DNA of 64,000 nucleotides from Scilla litardierei (Eukaryota > Streptophyta > Magnoliopsida > Asparagales > Asparagaceae). How positions within the stretch are numbered: position 1 is the stretch's first letter; every line of letters begins with the position of its first letter. The stretch covers positions 81,530,422-81,594,421 of the forward strand of contig CM061140.1 of assembly GCA_030789695.1 (NCBI GenBank), read 5' to 3'. Positions 20,721 through 32,760 of the stretch are shown here, one piece after another. The notes under the pieces were generated by a model, which ran no database searches, was not told the origin of the DNA, and worked only from the letters and a program-made list of their open reading frames with translations. The position numbers were made by a program, and so were the translations under genes.

Positions 20721-23700
20721 TGTAATGTCCGGTATTTTTAGACATGTTTGCAATCGTGTGTACCGGCATTTTATTTCAGTAGTCCAGATAATCTTTTCAT
20801 TCGTACTTTCTTTGTTACGTGTCGACGCGTACACATCTCTGTATTTCGTTTTTACAGTGTCATCATTAATTTACCATCAAGTTTGACCAAAATATTTTAA
20901 CTTAATTATCTTTCTAATCACAACTTGCTAATCACTTTCATTATTTTACTAATTACTTTATTTTTTTCACCACTTTAATTATTTTACCAATTACTTCTTG
21001 ATACTTTAATAGTCACATTTAAATTTACTTAATTACGTAATTACTTTAACCCCTTACCTAAACGACAACACACACGTTTGATAAAACCAGGTTCCTTCCC
21101 CCTAAAACAATTAGTCAAGTTAGCTTTAAATTCCCTTTCAAATCAAAACACACACGCGCGCGCGCGTTCTGCACAATTTGTCAAAAGATTTCATTAATTC
21201 TGTCAATCAAAAGAATCTAATCTTTGACAAAACGAAAAGCGTGTTCCCCCTCCTAATCTTCTTAAGGCAACACCTCTCCCCTGCTAAACCATCTGCAAAC
21301 ACATTCCACCAAACTCTTCTGCAAACAAATCAGCCCAAATCCTCCATCAGTTTCTTCCTCAAATCAAAAAACATCAACCCAAATCCACCAACAAATCAGC
21401 CACTCAAAACAAAAACACACCCAAATTCAAACTGAAATTGAAAGAGGAAACAACACCCAAATCTGAAATAACTTCAGATTCGAATCAGAAATTTCAGATC
21501 TAAACAACCTCAGATATCTAACCCTCTCCTCTCTTCTCCGTCGCTTGAAGACCAACCCTGTCGCCGCCGCCCTGAGGTTGCACGCACGCTGTGCCGCTGC
21601 TGTGCCGCCGCTTGGTCGGAGAAGCCGCCGGAGTTCGCCCACCTTGGCCGCCGCCCAGCTGCCGCCTGAAGCGCCGGAACAGCCGCCGCCGCTGCCCTCA
21701 TCTTCTGCCAGACACCGAGCCTCCCCGTGGCGTGAGTGCCCTCTCTCTCCCTTTGGCGTGCGTAAGTCTCCATGGGTTGCTGCAACTTTGAAATTGAATG
21801 AACACAAAAAAAGGAAAAGAAACAAGACAGAAGAAATAAAGAGAGAAGAGAGGAGACAGGGAGAGGGGTAGTGACAGAGAGAAAATGAGTATAGCCTAAT
21901 TAAAGAATAGCCTTATTAAAGAATAAGAGAAGAGATAGAGAGAAAGATAAATATATGTTATTATAATGTAGGAGTAGGTGAAAGTGGGTGGGGTGTTCAA
22001 TATAATGTTAACCAGAAATATTAACATGATGATTAAACTTACCATTATCTAGAAGTAGGTTAATTAGTTAGTAGTTTTAATATTGTTAGTTTAAATGTTA
22101 ATTAATTAGTGTTATTTAATTTCAACAAATTAAAGAGTGTTAATAAAATATTGGGGTAATAATATTAAAATAAAATAAGGTGTATCAGGTTAATTTAACA
22201 CAATATAGACATCACCCTAGCCAGAGAACCTAATAAAATTAAGACGAACCCAATTCAGGGATTAACTTGTTATTGTGACTATCTCGTAATAAATCCAATT
22301 CAGTGTTATGATTAACCAAAACAGAGAACCGGACATTTCAATACGTAGTACCCGTCAAGACGAACCCAACGACACCAAAATCGCTGAAATCAGGAAAGTG
22401 TACAATTTATAGTGAATTTTTGAAGTTGGATGTTCAATTGGTCTTTTACTTGTAAAGTTGTATAACTCAAAATCTACTCATGAAATGACGCGTGATATTA
22501 CTACCATGACATTCTTGACCAAAAATGTGATCCAACGGCATATAACTTGATATACCTTAGTTTAGAACAATAACAAGAAAAGTTAGCTTTCTGTATCATA
22601 ATCGTTAAACTCTCATGTTCACCCTTTTGCTAAATTATTGTGAATGTTGTTTCGACACTCGTGTAATCATGAAAAATGCTGTATAAAAATAAATGACGAA
22701 ATTATTTAATTATGGCATGTCTCGGAATATTTAACAAATGCTTGACATCGAGAGATCGTGCGCCTCAAAGGCGAAATTGTGATTTTCGTGATGTCATGTG
22801 AGTTGACAAATAAATTCGTGAATTCGTGCTTGTAATATGGATACTCCATCGGTCATGTGTGACTAGTCTGGATCGTGTTCTAGTAGGGTCACATATGACT
22901 AGTCTGGCTCGTGTTCCAGTATATGTCGGTTTAGCGCCTGGCTCGTGTCCAGCACAACACTCTTGGGTGGGGTTAGGGTTGAGCGGCTACTAGGCGTATG
23001 AAAGGGTACTCTCTTCAAGGGCACTACCCGCATGCGGTGTGTTAGCGCCAATCATGAAAGGCCTCCTTGAGAAGGACGACTCACTCATCACGACCTAAAG
23101 GAGAGAACCATATGCATGAAGAAAGTATTGCATTGTAATTGTAATAATCGTGTTCACTTGCTCGCACATCAGGATTGCCTTGTTTATAGTGCTTACTTTT
23201 AATTCGTTATAACTGTCATATCATAACTGCTCACTTTACTTGTTAAACTGCTTAGAACTGCATGCTAGGAGTATTTTACTCTATTTCATTTTAAATCAAC
23301 ATGTTTAAACTTGTTGTCATTATCTCGTTTAATTCAATAATGCCTCTTAAATTCAGTATAATTTTGTATACCTTGCCTTGGGTTCTAACATCTACTTGCA
23401 GACCCTTGCTGACATAAATTCATGTTTTTGGATGTATGTCAGATCCCGAGCTATAACACCAGGAGGACTAGTTGAGATAGCTGAACCAGTGGACCAAAAC
23501 TTGTTGAACTAGTGAGCTTTCATTGCACTTCTTTTCATTTGTTGTACGGTCATAAGACCCACTCTTCTTGTCTCCATTTGTTGTAATTCTTTTGAGACAT
23601 TTGAGATTGTAATAATGTTTTATTTATCTGTGTTGTTTTTGAGTAATGCAAGCAAGAACCTGCGGGATTTCACACAGACACTTATTGTGTTAAGTCAGGG

Positions 23701-23793
23701 AGGAAAGAAAAGCAAAAGTACATCCTCCTTACTTGTACATGTGGACCCGTTCGCGCTCTCGCTCCCAAGCTTAATGGGAAGCGGGGCATGACA
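20721..23793 (+). repeat. LTR C: solo Del/Tekay-like LTR, target duplication GAAAG
   Basis: It starts TGTAATGTCC and ends GCGGGGCATGACA. The 5 bp on either side are GAAAG (20716-20720 and 23794-23798). With no internal region, this is a solo LTR produced by recombination between two LTRs. It shares with LTRs A, B and D the GC-rich sense segment (21540-21780), the GAGCGGCTACTAGG block, the stem-loop (23409-23442) and the GGGAAGCGGGGC end. The acidic mini-exon here is truncated by an early stop (PEL then TAA after the acceptor CAG). Family-level divergence from LTR A is high. Confidence 0.9.
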
Positions 23794-23798
23794 GAAAG

Positions 23799-24540
23799 AA
23801 AGGGATGATATATTGAATTATCAAAATGGTAATGAAGTTTTAAAACTGAAATACGAAAGATATATGTTAGAAAATGGTTACGAGATAGTAACTAAGATTA
23901 CGACCAAGAAGGTTTCAAAATCCAAGAATGACTTTTAACTCAACCAAAAAGCAAGAAATCTAAGTATATAATAAGGGGTTTTCAAAGAAGTTGAACTGAT
24001 CAAAGAATTTAATAAGGAGTATCTAAAATACTTTTAGAAGAGTCAGATTTGCAATGGAGAAGATTCGAAAAATTAACGATAATCGTCAGGAGGCGATCAC
24101 GTGAATCGAGGACAAAGAATATGTCGCATGATCGATACATAAATACGGCTAGGACATGATTCATGACAAGCTACGATGGAATTCTACGGTCGATAACACA
24201 GAAGTGTAATGATTAGGAATAATGATAAAGATCAGGGGTTCTAATTACTGGGCTGACTAAAGATTAGGAGAAACTTAGCACTAAGACTTTCTAATGAACT
24301 AAACTATAATAGAGATCTCAGGGAAGGGGTCCTAAGAGGATCAAGATTACGTTATGTTGTGCCCAAAATGGACCCAAGCGAATGACTAAGGAGAAACTCT
24401 AGGAATCTAATATGGTCAGAGCTAGATGAGAGGCTACTAGGGTATCCTAAGACGAGTATGACTAAATCTTAATGAATGAGTCTGACTATAAAACTGGACG
24501 TCTGTCTAAGTCTTCTAATCAAAACCTATTCTAAACATGC
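23799..24540 (-). other. Interior of the minus-strand Ty3 element, no coding signal
   Basis: A/G-rich sequence to the left of the gag remnant. On the minus strand it would follow gag, but I find no protease, RT or integrase motifs. It is probably a non-coding filler or a heavily decayed interior. Confidence 0.4.
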
Positions 24541-24960
24541 AAGATCAACTAATGAAAAGTAAAGGCTACTCTGAGGATTACCTGCAATAACTCCGTCCTC
24601 AGTCTCCGCCTCCACTGCAGTAATCGTGCAAGCTTGTTCCCTAGGCTGAGCTGCCTACTGGAAAGCCTGCTCCTGAGATATAAGGGGTGCTCCACGACTG
24701 ACAGCTACTAGTGCTCTCTGCTGCTTCCTAGCACACGGGCAATCCTTCAAGGTATGCGACGCGTTGCCACAAATCAAGCACTGGCCAAGCATCCTCCTGC
24801 ACTGGTCCTACACATGACTAGCCTTGCCACAATGATAGCACACCTTTCGATTAGGCCCAACTGGCCTCTTAAACTGTGCAGACAGATTAGACTTCAATAC
24901 AGGTCTAACCACAGCTCGGCTTATACGTCTCCTAGCCATCTAAGACAAGGAAAACATTCA
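24541..24960 (-). pseudogene. Ty3 gag remnant: start codon fused to double zinc knuckle
   Basis: On the minus strand ATG at about 24940 begins MARRRISRAVVRPVLK and after about 35 residues runs into CYHCGKASHV (stop) DQC, then CLICGNASHTLKDC. These are two CCHC-type knuckles, the RNA-binding end of Ty3 Gag. Del/Tekay Gag normally has several hundred residues between the start and the knuckles, so most of the capsid region has been deleted. Further stops follow. The 5' UTR (24961-25078) matches that of the element at 49062-49181, including a 16-bp candidate primer site. The element's 5' LTR lies to the right (LTR D). Confidence 0.8.
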
Positions 24961-25051
24961 GATTAGACTCAAATTTATGACTTGAATGCTCCGAATATTT
25001 TAATGGATGTTTTATTATTATCGTTGTTTCGATATTTTGCAGGTGCAAAGA

Positions 25052-25067
25052 GGACCTGTATGGGCCA
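25052..25067 (-). other. Candidate primer-binding site, non-canonical
   Basis: On the minus strand TGGCCCATACAGGTCC lies 11 nt after the end of LTR D. The same site with one difference (TGGCCCATGCAGGTCC) lies 11 nt after LTR B. It starts with TGG like a tRNA 3' end complement but is not the usual tRNA-Met site. Confidence 0.4.
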
Positions 25068-25078
25068 CCACTAAAACC

Positions 25079-27829
25079 TGTCACGCCCTGCTTCCCAACT
25101 ATGGAAGCCGAGACGTGAAGAGGTCCGTCAGACTTGGAGCTGTGAAGTTACAGTCTGATAAGCGTCTGGTAATTTAATCCATTAGCAGGTTCTTTGCATT
25201 ACGACGAAACAACAATAGTAAAAAAGAAAGGTAGACAATTAAATTTATCCAACATTCAACATCCACAGATTTTATTCCAATCATGCAGAGATAGTCATAA
25301 AGAAATACAGAATCTGAAAGAAAGGCCCCAAGCATGGCCAAAAAACATAAAGATAAGGTGCTATGCACCGACAACCTAACAGCAGATCTAAAGAATACCG
25401 CAACCACTAAGATAAATCTCTAGGCAAGACTAGGACTGGTCTCCAGTGACCTCCAACTCTGCCTCTGCAGAAACCTCGAACTCAATGTCTGCGTACCGAT
25501 CGTCCTCTGCAACTAACTCAGACTCACCACCTAACATGCGACACCCAAAGAGAAAAGGGCGCATGTCAGCAAAAGTCTCCAGAAGGAAACAGAAGACTTT
25601 TGTGCAAGGAAACATATAAATAGTAATGCAACTAGCAGTTTTAACTTGATGATATGGCATGGCATTTAAAAGAATGCAACAATTAAAATGAACATGATGG
25701 TAATAAAGCACGCACGTCGTAGCAGAAGCTACTAAACTATATATCATGAATTCACGAAAACTAGCTTATCACGTCGTGCACAGTGTTTCCATCTTTTGGC
25801 TGAAGTGGTTGTACGGGCACACTTCTACGATCAAGTGCTCGTTTAACCCAACCCATCCACGTGTATCGAGCGTTGGTTTTTCACCAACTACACTGTGCTC
25901 GCTCTGGATCACGAGCCAGGAAGTGTTATTGGCATAGGGTTGTGCCTGCAATGCAGGCACCTAGCCTCAATAGGATGTAGGGGTCAGGACCCTACTCGCC
26001 GTAGCAAACAATTTAAAGTAGTGTGTGCTACACATACATAGAAATACAATCAATGCATGAAATGACATGGTAAAATGCATGAACATTGCAATAAGCAGTT
26101 AAAAAGTGCGTACAGTTAATTTAAAATTAAACATGACATGCGGTATGAAATGATAGCATAGCAAGGGTGTCGGGTCTAGCTTCGTCGTCAAGCTAGATCA
26201 AGCATGGCGTCTAGGCAACTATCATTTCATCGTCTAGTCTCTTTTACGCTATTTCATAGATTGGCCTAAAACATGGCCTAAACAAATACTGGGCAAGTTT
26301 CACTTGCCTGAAAACAACCACGTTGCGATCACCGAATCAACAAGGTCCAAGATCCACCTATGTGCTCAAATCACGATCCAGCCTACAGTCCCAGTTATTA
26401 AATCTTGATTAGTGAGTTACCAAAGCAATTAAAGTTACAATTTTTTAGTCTTGATTAACATGCAAGCGTGTGGGTTCCTACGGTTCAAAGTTATACCTCA
26501 ACACGACGCGAGAGCTACACTAACGTCGGGTAGCGACGTCAGGGGTTGGATTCCGGTAGCGTGCAAGGTACGGTGACGTCTACGGCTTGCAGTGACGATG
26601 GCAACAACTAGGACAGCATACACGGCACGCGAATGGCAAACAAAGGGCGGCCTGAGGTGGTGCGGCCCGGCCGTGGGTGAAGGAGAAACAACGACAGTTT
26701 TTGTGTGCAGCTAAGGGCTGGCCGTGGATTCTGTTTTGTGGAGGGAGGCTGGGTTCGGCAGGGGTTATGGGGGGTCTACGGCTGCGTTTGTTGAGGAGGA
26801 GGCCAGAGTTTAAGGGGTTCAAGGGTGTCGGATCTGTGCAGCCTAGGGGAAATGTTGTTCGACAGTTTAAGGGATGAAGGGGCTGTGCAGCAAAGGGTTT
26901 TGGACTGCTGTGTGGTTTCGGATCTAGGTGGCCAGCTTGATGGAGTTGGCCGGATGTTGTGAAGGAGCATGTGGTTGGCTGGGTGGTTCGGGTGGAGGAG
27001 CTAGGGTTCGGTCTGTGCGGCAAAGGTGGAGCAGGCCGGCAGGTTGTTAAGGATGGCCATGGGTTCTCTTTGTGGAGAGAGGAGAGAGTAAAGAGATGGG
27101 GATGGCCGAACAAGGGGTGGCCATGGAGGTGTTGCCAGTAGTTATAGAGTCCGGCGATGGGTGTTGGCCGGTGGCAAGGAGGCCGAGGCAAGGGATGCGC
27201 GACTTGGTGTAGGTGGCGGCTGAGTTCTCTTAGAAAACCTAGGTTGCGTGAGTTGTGTTTTGATGAAGGGTTATGTGCTATGTAAGGTTGAAAGTGGGGT
27301 AGAATTAGGGTGATTGGAGAGAGAGTGTGTGAGAGGGGGAGTGTAGAATTAGTGTGGCAAATAGCTAGGATAATGTTAACATGTGCTACGTATGTTATCC
27401 TAAGGTTTGATTAGATTTTTAATTAGGGATAGAATTAGTCTAAACTAATTACAAGTTGAAAGTGATTAGGTCGATAGGTCGGTCAAACGGCGTCCGATAA
27501 ATACAAGAAAAATATCGGGACGACCGTGTCGACAAGAGGATCGAGACTAAGATGATTGGTCATGAGCTAGGGTAACGAAAAATGGCACAAAAAATAAATA
27601 GGTCGAACGACTAGTCTAAAGTTACGACATCTCTTCAAACAAAGTGGTTTTATGGGAGAACGACCGTGAAATGACGTTCAAAAATTATACCACAAATAAG
27701 TACTCTCTCATAGGGTCACAACGACATATTACATCGCACGTTTGGGATGCAAGAAGAGGCAACTAAAAATACACGTACGAAAGAAATGTACGCGCACGAA
27801 AAACGTACGATCGAAAAGCGACCGTGACA
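25079..27829 (-). repeat. LTR D: 5' LTR of a minus-strand Del/Tekay-like element
   Basis: Read on the minus strand it starts TGTCACGGTCGCTTTTCGATCG at 27829, close to the start of LTR A (TGTAACGGTCATTTTCCGATCG). It ends GGGAAGCAGGGCGTGACA at 25079, a length of 2.75 kb. A proline-rich open frame of 203 codons on the same strand (27191-26580) occupies the position of the GC-rich segment in LTR A. The short gag remnant and 5' UTR lie downstream on the minus strand. The 3' LTR of this element was not found. Confidence 0.85.
25430..25569 (-). other. Stem-loop over a 3' splice site, then acidic mini-exon (LTR D)
   Basis: On the minus strand CTGACATGCG (25569-25560) pairs with CGCATGTTAG (25540-25531) with one G-T wobble, across a pyrimidine-rich loop. 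The right arm ends TTAG. The next 101 nt (25530-25430) are open in the same phase as in LTRs A and B and encode an acidic peptide ending ELEVTGDQS, then TAG. Confidence 0.5.
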
Positions 27830-30253
27830 TGCCGGCTCATATATGGGGTATAGGTTATTCCACACTGTCAGTAGCCCCTGTGCCATGATTTTCTACGTAG
27901 GTCTAATCACTGTCATTGCCAACCTCCCTACCGTATCATTTCAGATCTCCGATGATTAGATGCACGTCTCGGCCCCACCTCACTATATCTCTCCATCCTC
28001 ACGAATATGCACATGATTGAGAGACCGGGGAAGAGAGATTCTATTGTCTTCACAGGCCTCTTTCCACCGACACCATTCTCCCCTATCCTGATTGGTTCAG
28101 GATTCCTGTAGCTGGAGCTGTGCTCTGGAGATTTCTACCAGATCCAGATCTTCATGTCGCTGCCCAGCCCCAGCTTGCACAGGCCCCAGCTCAGCCTCAT
28201 CCTATTCAGATCCCTGTTATTCCTGACCCTTCTACTGCCACATAGTCAGGCCATGTCAAGCCTCCACCACATACACCCTACACTTTGCTTTGTCAGTTTT
28301 CACAGAGATCTCGCCAACCTGGTGAGGGCACTGGCCACACCCCTCCGTTAACCCTTTCCTTTCACGAGAGACTCACATGAGTGGAGGATGCATTCCATGA
28401 CCTCAAGAGTTCCATGACTAGCTCCCTGACTGACCTATAGTCCTCGGTGGACGGCCTCACGTCCATTGTCACGACTTTATAGTCACAATTCGATGTTGTC
28501 TACCGTTGGCACTATGCTCAGGGACACTATCTTGTGGCTGTACCCACCCTCCTACTTATGCCACCCCCACCTCAGCCATCCACGTCTGCACGTCCATCTA
28601 CATCTACACCTCATGTTTCCATACCACCACCATCACCACCACCCTCATCTGGAGCACCATCATCTCTTACACAATCCATACACATCCTTCACCCACACCA
28701 TCTACCGATGCTCCACCCACTTCACAACCCACAGATGTTGTAGACCCACCACCCTCTGACGAACACCCTCCATCCACATCATCCACACTACCACCACCCG
28801 ACAGGGCTTTGCATGATGAGATTACTAATCTCATCCCCTATACTTTTCATCCTCACATATTCACAAGTTATCGCATTGGGGACAATGCATGATTTAGCTT
28901 GGGGAAGGAGCATTTCCATGCCCACTTTTCTTTTATTTTCTTTCTTTACCATCCACATGTCCATATTTTTCCAGTTTATATTTTTGTTTTCCTTTTTTCC
29001 TTCTCTTTTTTTTCTTTTTACCATGCATCATGCTCACTTTATTAACTATATGCATGCATTCAAAATCCAATAAAATTTTGAAGAAGAAAAAATACTTGCA
29101 TTCGAATCATGATTTTTGCATTATCTCGCATCCATTTGTATATACTTGCATTCGCCTTGAGAATTTCTCGGATTCGAGATTTAATATGTGTGATATATCG
29201 AGTTGAATTTCATTTTCCACATTTATGCTCGATTTCTCGATATTGCTTAGGATACTTGATTGGGATAATCTTTTAGCTCTGAATCCCACTTATTATGCAT
29301 ATCATGACTATTCTCATAGCCTCTAGGATAGAAATACTCGAAACCGAGCTAAGTTGAATTTCCCATTGGAGTCTACTTTATACATGGAGCGATGGATTAA
29401 TAGCTAAATATAATGTTTTATAACCCTTCGGGACTTGGATAGCGATGTATCACTTAGTACTGAGGATTGTTGTCACCTGATCTACCCATGCTTTTGAAAA
29501 AAAAGTATATTTTCTTATGTTTATATATATAATTAATAAATGCACCGTTCTCCAAGCAACACTGAATAGCCGAATCCCTATGCCTCAGGAAGCATCGGGG
29601 CATCGCGCTGAAAGGCTTAGCTTGGGGAGTGCATTCGAATAAGGATTTATATTGGTTTGAGCTAGTATGTCTGAGGGGTCCTTCTTGGCCCAGTGCCCTA
29701 AGATCGTCTGACTTAGGAGTCATCGACCCAACGCTCCTTACACAAACCATGTATAATCCCAAAAAAGGAAAAAAAAATACATATTGAAAAATGAAAAACA
29801 TGAAAAGAAGAAAAATTGAAGGCAAAAATGAGAAAGAAACTCCATGAATCAAGGAACATTGATATATCATAGGAACCACTTCCTCGATGGGCTAATAACT
29901 CATTATCCTTGACTTACCCTGCCATTGACCATCATATAACTTCGATTTCTTTGTTTTCAACCTAAAGACAGGTTAGAGAAAATATCCTAGGACTTGAGTG
30001 TAGTCGTGATTTCAGCATATTATCTGACGACTTGGGATTGAAGTAATATCCTAAGATTATATCCTAACAAATAGAGAGGGATCGACGTATTTTATTTCTA
30101 TGAATTTGGAATTTCTATTCGATCACGTATATACGCTCGAAATTCTGAAATTCTCATGCTTCATGTCATCATTTGCTTGCGTGCTTGCATTTCTCCAAGT
30201 TCTACCTTTTTATGTCTTCCTTGAGGACAAGGAAGAGTTTAGTTTGGGGATTT
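27830..30253 (+). mobile_element. Athila/Tat-like non-autonomous Ty3 element: internal 3' part
   Basis: The left edge is abrupt at LTR D. A degenerate open frame around 28050-28880 contains FHDLKSSMTSSLTDL, SQFDVVYRWHYAQGHY and a long Pro/Ser/His stretch, interrupted by several stops. The pattern resembles the C-terminal part of the first ORF in Athila/Tat-type elements. From about 28890 to 30215 the sequence is non-coding and collinear with the interior of the element at 55510-62356: a small stem-loop plus purine motif (28873-28905), A-rich CCCAAAAAAGG (about 29758) and a second stem-loop plus PPT before the LTR. No protease, RT or integrase is present. Confidence 0.7.
30215..30253 (+). promoter_or_regulatory. 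Stem-loop and polypurine tract before the 3' LTR
   Basis: CTTCCTTG, loop AGGA, CAAGGAAG (30216-30235) is a perfect stem, extended one more pair by T30215/A30236. It is followed by TTTAGTTTGGGGA (30238-30250) and the LTR start TGATGTG at 30254. The purine run is the expected plus-strand primer. The stem is matched with paired substitutions at 60584-60605. Confidence 0.75.
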
Positions 30254-32004
30254 TGATGTGTACCATATTTACACATATTTTACACTCTTTCCATATGCAT
30301 TTTATATCATTTCATCCCATGTTTCACGCTATTTTCCGTGTTTTGTTTTCTTTTAAGCTTTTGGTATTTCTCATGTGTTGCAGGAGAGATCAGGGATTTT
30401 TGGGCTCAAAATGGGAGAATGGGATGAAATCAAGCAAGAAGCGATTGGAGATCAAAAGCAATGGAAAAGAGCTCAAAAGTGTCACACGCGGTTGCGTGGA
30501 CTAAGCCGCGCGGCCACATCGACCAGGACACAGCAAGGAAACCCAATTGGAAGCCACGTGGTTGCGTAATCAGAGCCACTCGATCGCGTTGCCAGGAGCC
30601 GAGGGAAGATACATCTGAATCCACGTGGTCACATCATCCATGCCAAACGACCGTGTCGTGATGAGCTGAAGGAAGAAAAGATAGCACGCACGCGGTTGCG
30701 TCATTGGAGATCTACGCGATCGTGTCATCCCAAGAGAAGCCAAAGCCAAACGGCCGCTCCACATGGCCTTTTTAGATCTAATTTTGGGCAGCTAACGCTC
30801 AGAAAATGTGGTCGCATGGGCTAACCATGCGGTCGTATTCCCTGTAGCAATTTAGGCCTCTTTTATGTAGTTTTGGCCACACGACCGCGTTGTTCTTGAT
30901 GCGGTCGCATCTGCCAAGGGTTTTGAGCCCGAGTGGGCACTGTCAAGGGGTATTTTAGGTTTTTATTTGGGATTTTGAGGGAGTATATATATGTTTGTTA
31001 TTCCTCTGCGCTAGAGGACGCTTTTTGGCAAGACTTTTTAGTGCTTTTCGGGGATCATTAGGTGTAAACATTCTTATTCCCTGTCAAATCTAATTGTTCT
31101 TTTTGTTTATTTTGTTTTCTAGTTTAATTTTTGAATAGTGGATCCATCTATTGATTGCTCTTACGATTGTGGATTGGTTTGCTATTGAATCCTTATTCAT
31201 ATTTATTGCAATGAATGCTCTTTCAATGAAATCAATCACCTTTAACTACATGCATTGTGCGTAGTGATTCATCTAGGGCCAATGGCTTGAACCCCATTGG
31301 ATATAGTATAGAATGATAAATATTGATTAATTGTTGAGTAATTGAGGATGAGGGGTATGTTAGGATGAGTATTATCAATGTAATTCGAATTCCCCCTTCG
31401 TGGGTAATTAGATTAATTCGCGATTGGTGTCGGGGTTAATCTTGGGTTTCTGAATGCATTGATTGATACTATCGATGTGGATGATGGGAGTCAGGCATCG
31501 ATCAGAGCCCTCCAAACATGGATCTAAATCTTAATCCACGTGAGTGGCATGGAGGAAGATTGGGGTCATTCATCGGACATAATGCATCTAACGCGTATCG
31601 ATGCACGATGGGAGTTGGTATCGATACTGGTTAGGTAGTCCTACATGTGCCACGGGAGTGGGGAATAGGGTTAATATAAGGGGATATCTTAACATGCACC
31701 ATGGGAGTAGGGGTAAGAGAATACCATTAGATTAGATGACCTCTCCTGAACCTCATGAATTCAACAATTGGTTAATCCTAATCAATCCTAGCTTAGTCCA
31801 ATGGTGGGGATATCCAGGCCCTAGAGCTTTTTATTATTGATATTTTCCATTAATTTTCATTACCTTTGACATCATCTTGATCGCATAGCTATTAAACTGA
31901 GTAAGAAACTAGTAATCAACAGCTGCCTCCCAGAGGACGACCCATATAGTGCTACAACAACATCGTGCGCTTGCAGCTAAAATATTGAAGCTCACGACAT
32001 CGCA
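30254..32004 (+). repeat. 3' LTR of the Athila/Tat-like element
   Basis: It starts TGATGTGTACC right after the polypurine tract and ends near CTCACGACATCGCA (end uncertain by a few bases), about 1.75 kb. It contains many GCGGTCGCAT / CACGCGGTTGCG words in both orientations between 30480 and 30920, a small hairpin (30813-30831), and TATATATA at about 30983 as a likely TATA box. The layout parallels the CCGATCGG array plus TATA in the LTRs at 55510 and 60624. No 5' partner is in the window. Confidence 0.75.
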
Positions 32005-32760
32005 AACAATTATGTTGCTATCAACATGCTTAGGGGATGGTGTTATCACCATGCCTCATGTTACAAATCATGATTAGATTTTGTTGTTATCACCTGGCTT
32101 AAGTTATATTATTACACCATGCTTAGCTTATGTTGTTATCACCATGCCTCATGTTACAAATCATGATTAGATTATGTTGTTATTACATGGCTTAAGTTAT
32201 GTTATTATCACCATGCTTAGATTATGTTGTTATCTATGCTTAAATTATGTTGTTATCACCATGTTTAGGGTGTGATGCTATCCTTGCTTAGATTATATTG
32301 CTATCACCATGCTTAGGGTATGTCGTTATCACCATGCCTCATGTTACGAATCATGATTAGATTATGTTGTTATCACCTTGCTTAAGTTATGTTGTTATCA
32401 TCATGCTTAGAATATGTTGTTATCCATGCTTAAATTATGTTGTTATCACCATGCTTAGGTTGTGATGCTATCAATGCTTAAGTTATGTTGTGGTCACCAT
32501 GCTTAGATTATATTGTTATCATCATACCATCATGTTACATATCATGATTTATGTTATTATTACCATGCTTAAATTATGTTGTTATCACCATACTTAGATT
32601 ATGTTGTTATCACCATGCTTCATGTTACATATCATGATTAGATTATATTGTTATCACCATGCTAAAATTATTTGTTATCACCATGCAAAAATTATGTTGT
32701 TATCACCATGCTTAGATTATGTTATTACCACCATACATCAGGTTACATATCATGAAACAA
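32005..32760 (+). repeat. AT-rich minisatellite with higher-order structure
   Basis: About 28 imperfect copies of a unit of roughly 25-27 bp (ACCATGCTTAGATTATGTTG then TTATC) with variant units CATGCCTCATGTTAC.AATCATGATTAG at irregular intervals (about 32078, 32150, 32340, 32532, 32632, 32740). The variants give a higher-order pattern. No coding content; the frame at 32601-32795 is a repeat artefact. Confidence 0.85.

Noticed and set aside
21427..21871. Ala/Pro-rich frames suggesting a gene in the solo LTR
   Set aside because: Low-complexity GCC repeats open in several frames on both strands; no start context or domain. Kept only as part of the LTR-wide observation.
28154..28892. Overlapping frames rich in Pro/His/Ser as separate genes
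   Set aside because: They are frames of one degenerate Athila-like ORF region with many stops.
32005..32760. CRISPR-like or satellite-centromere array
   Set aside because: The repeat is short and irregular without spacers; there is no evidence of centromeric function.
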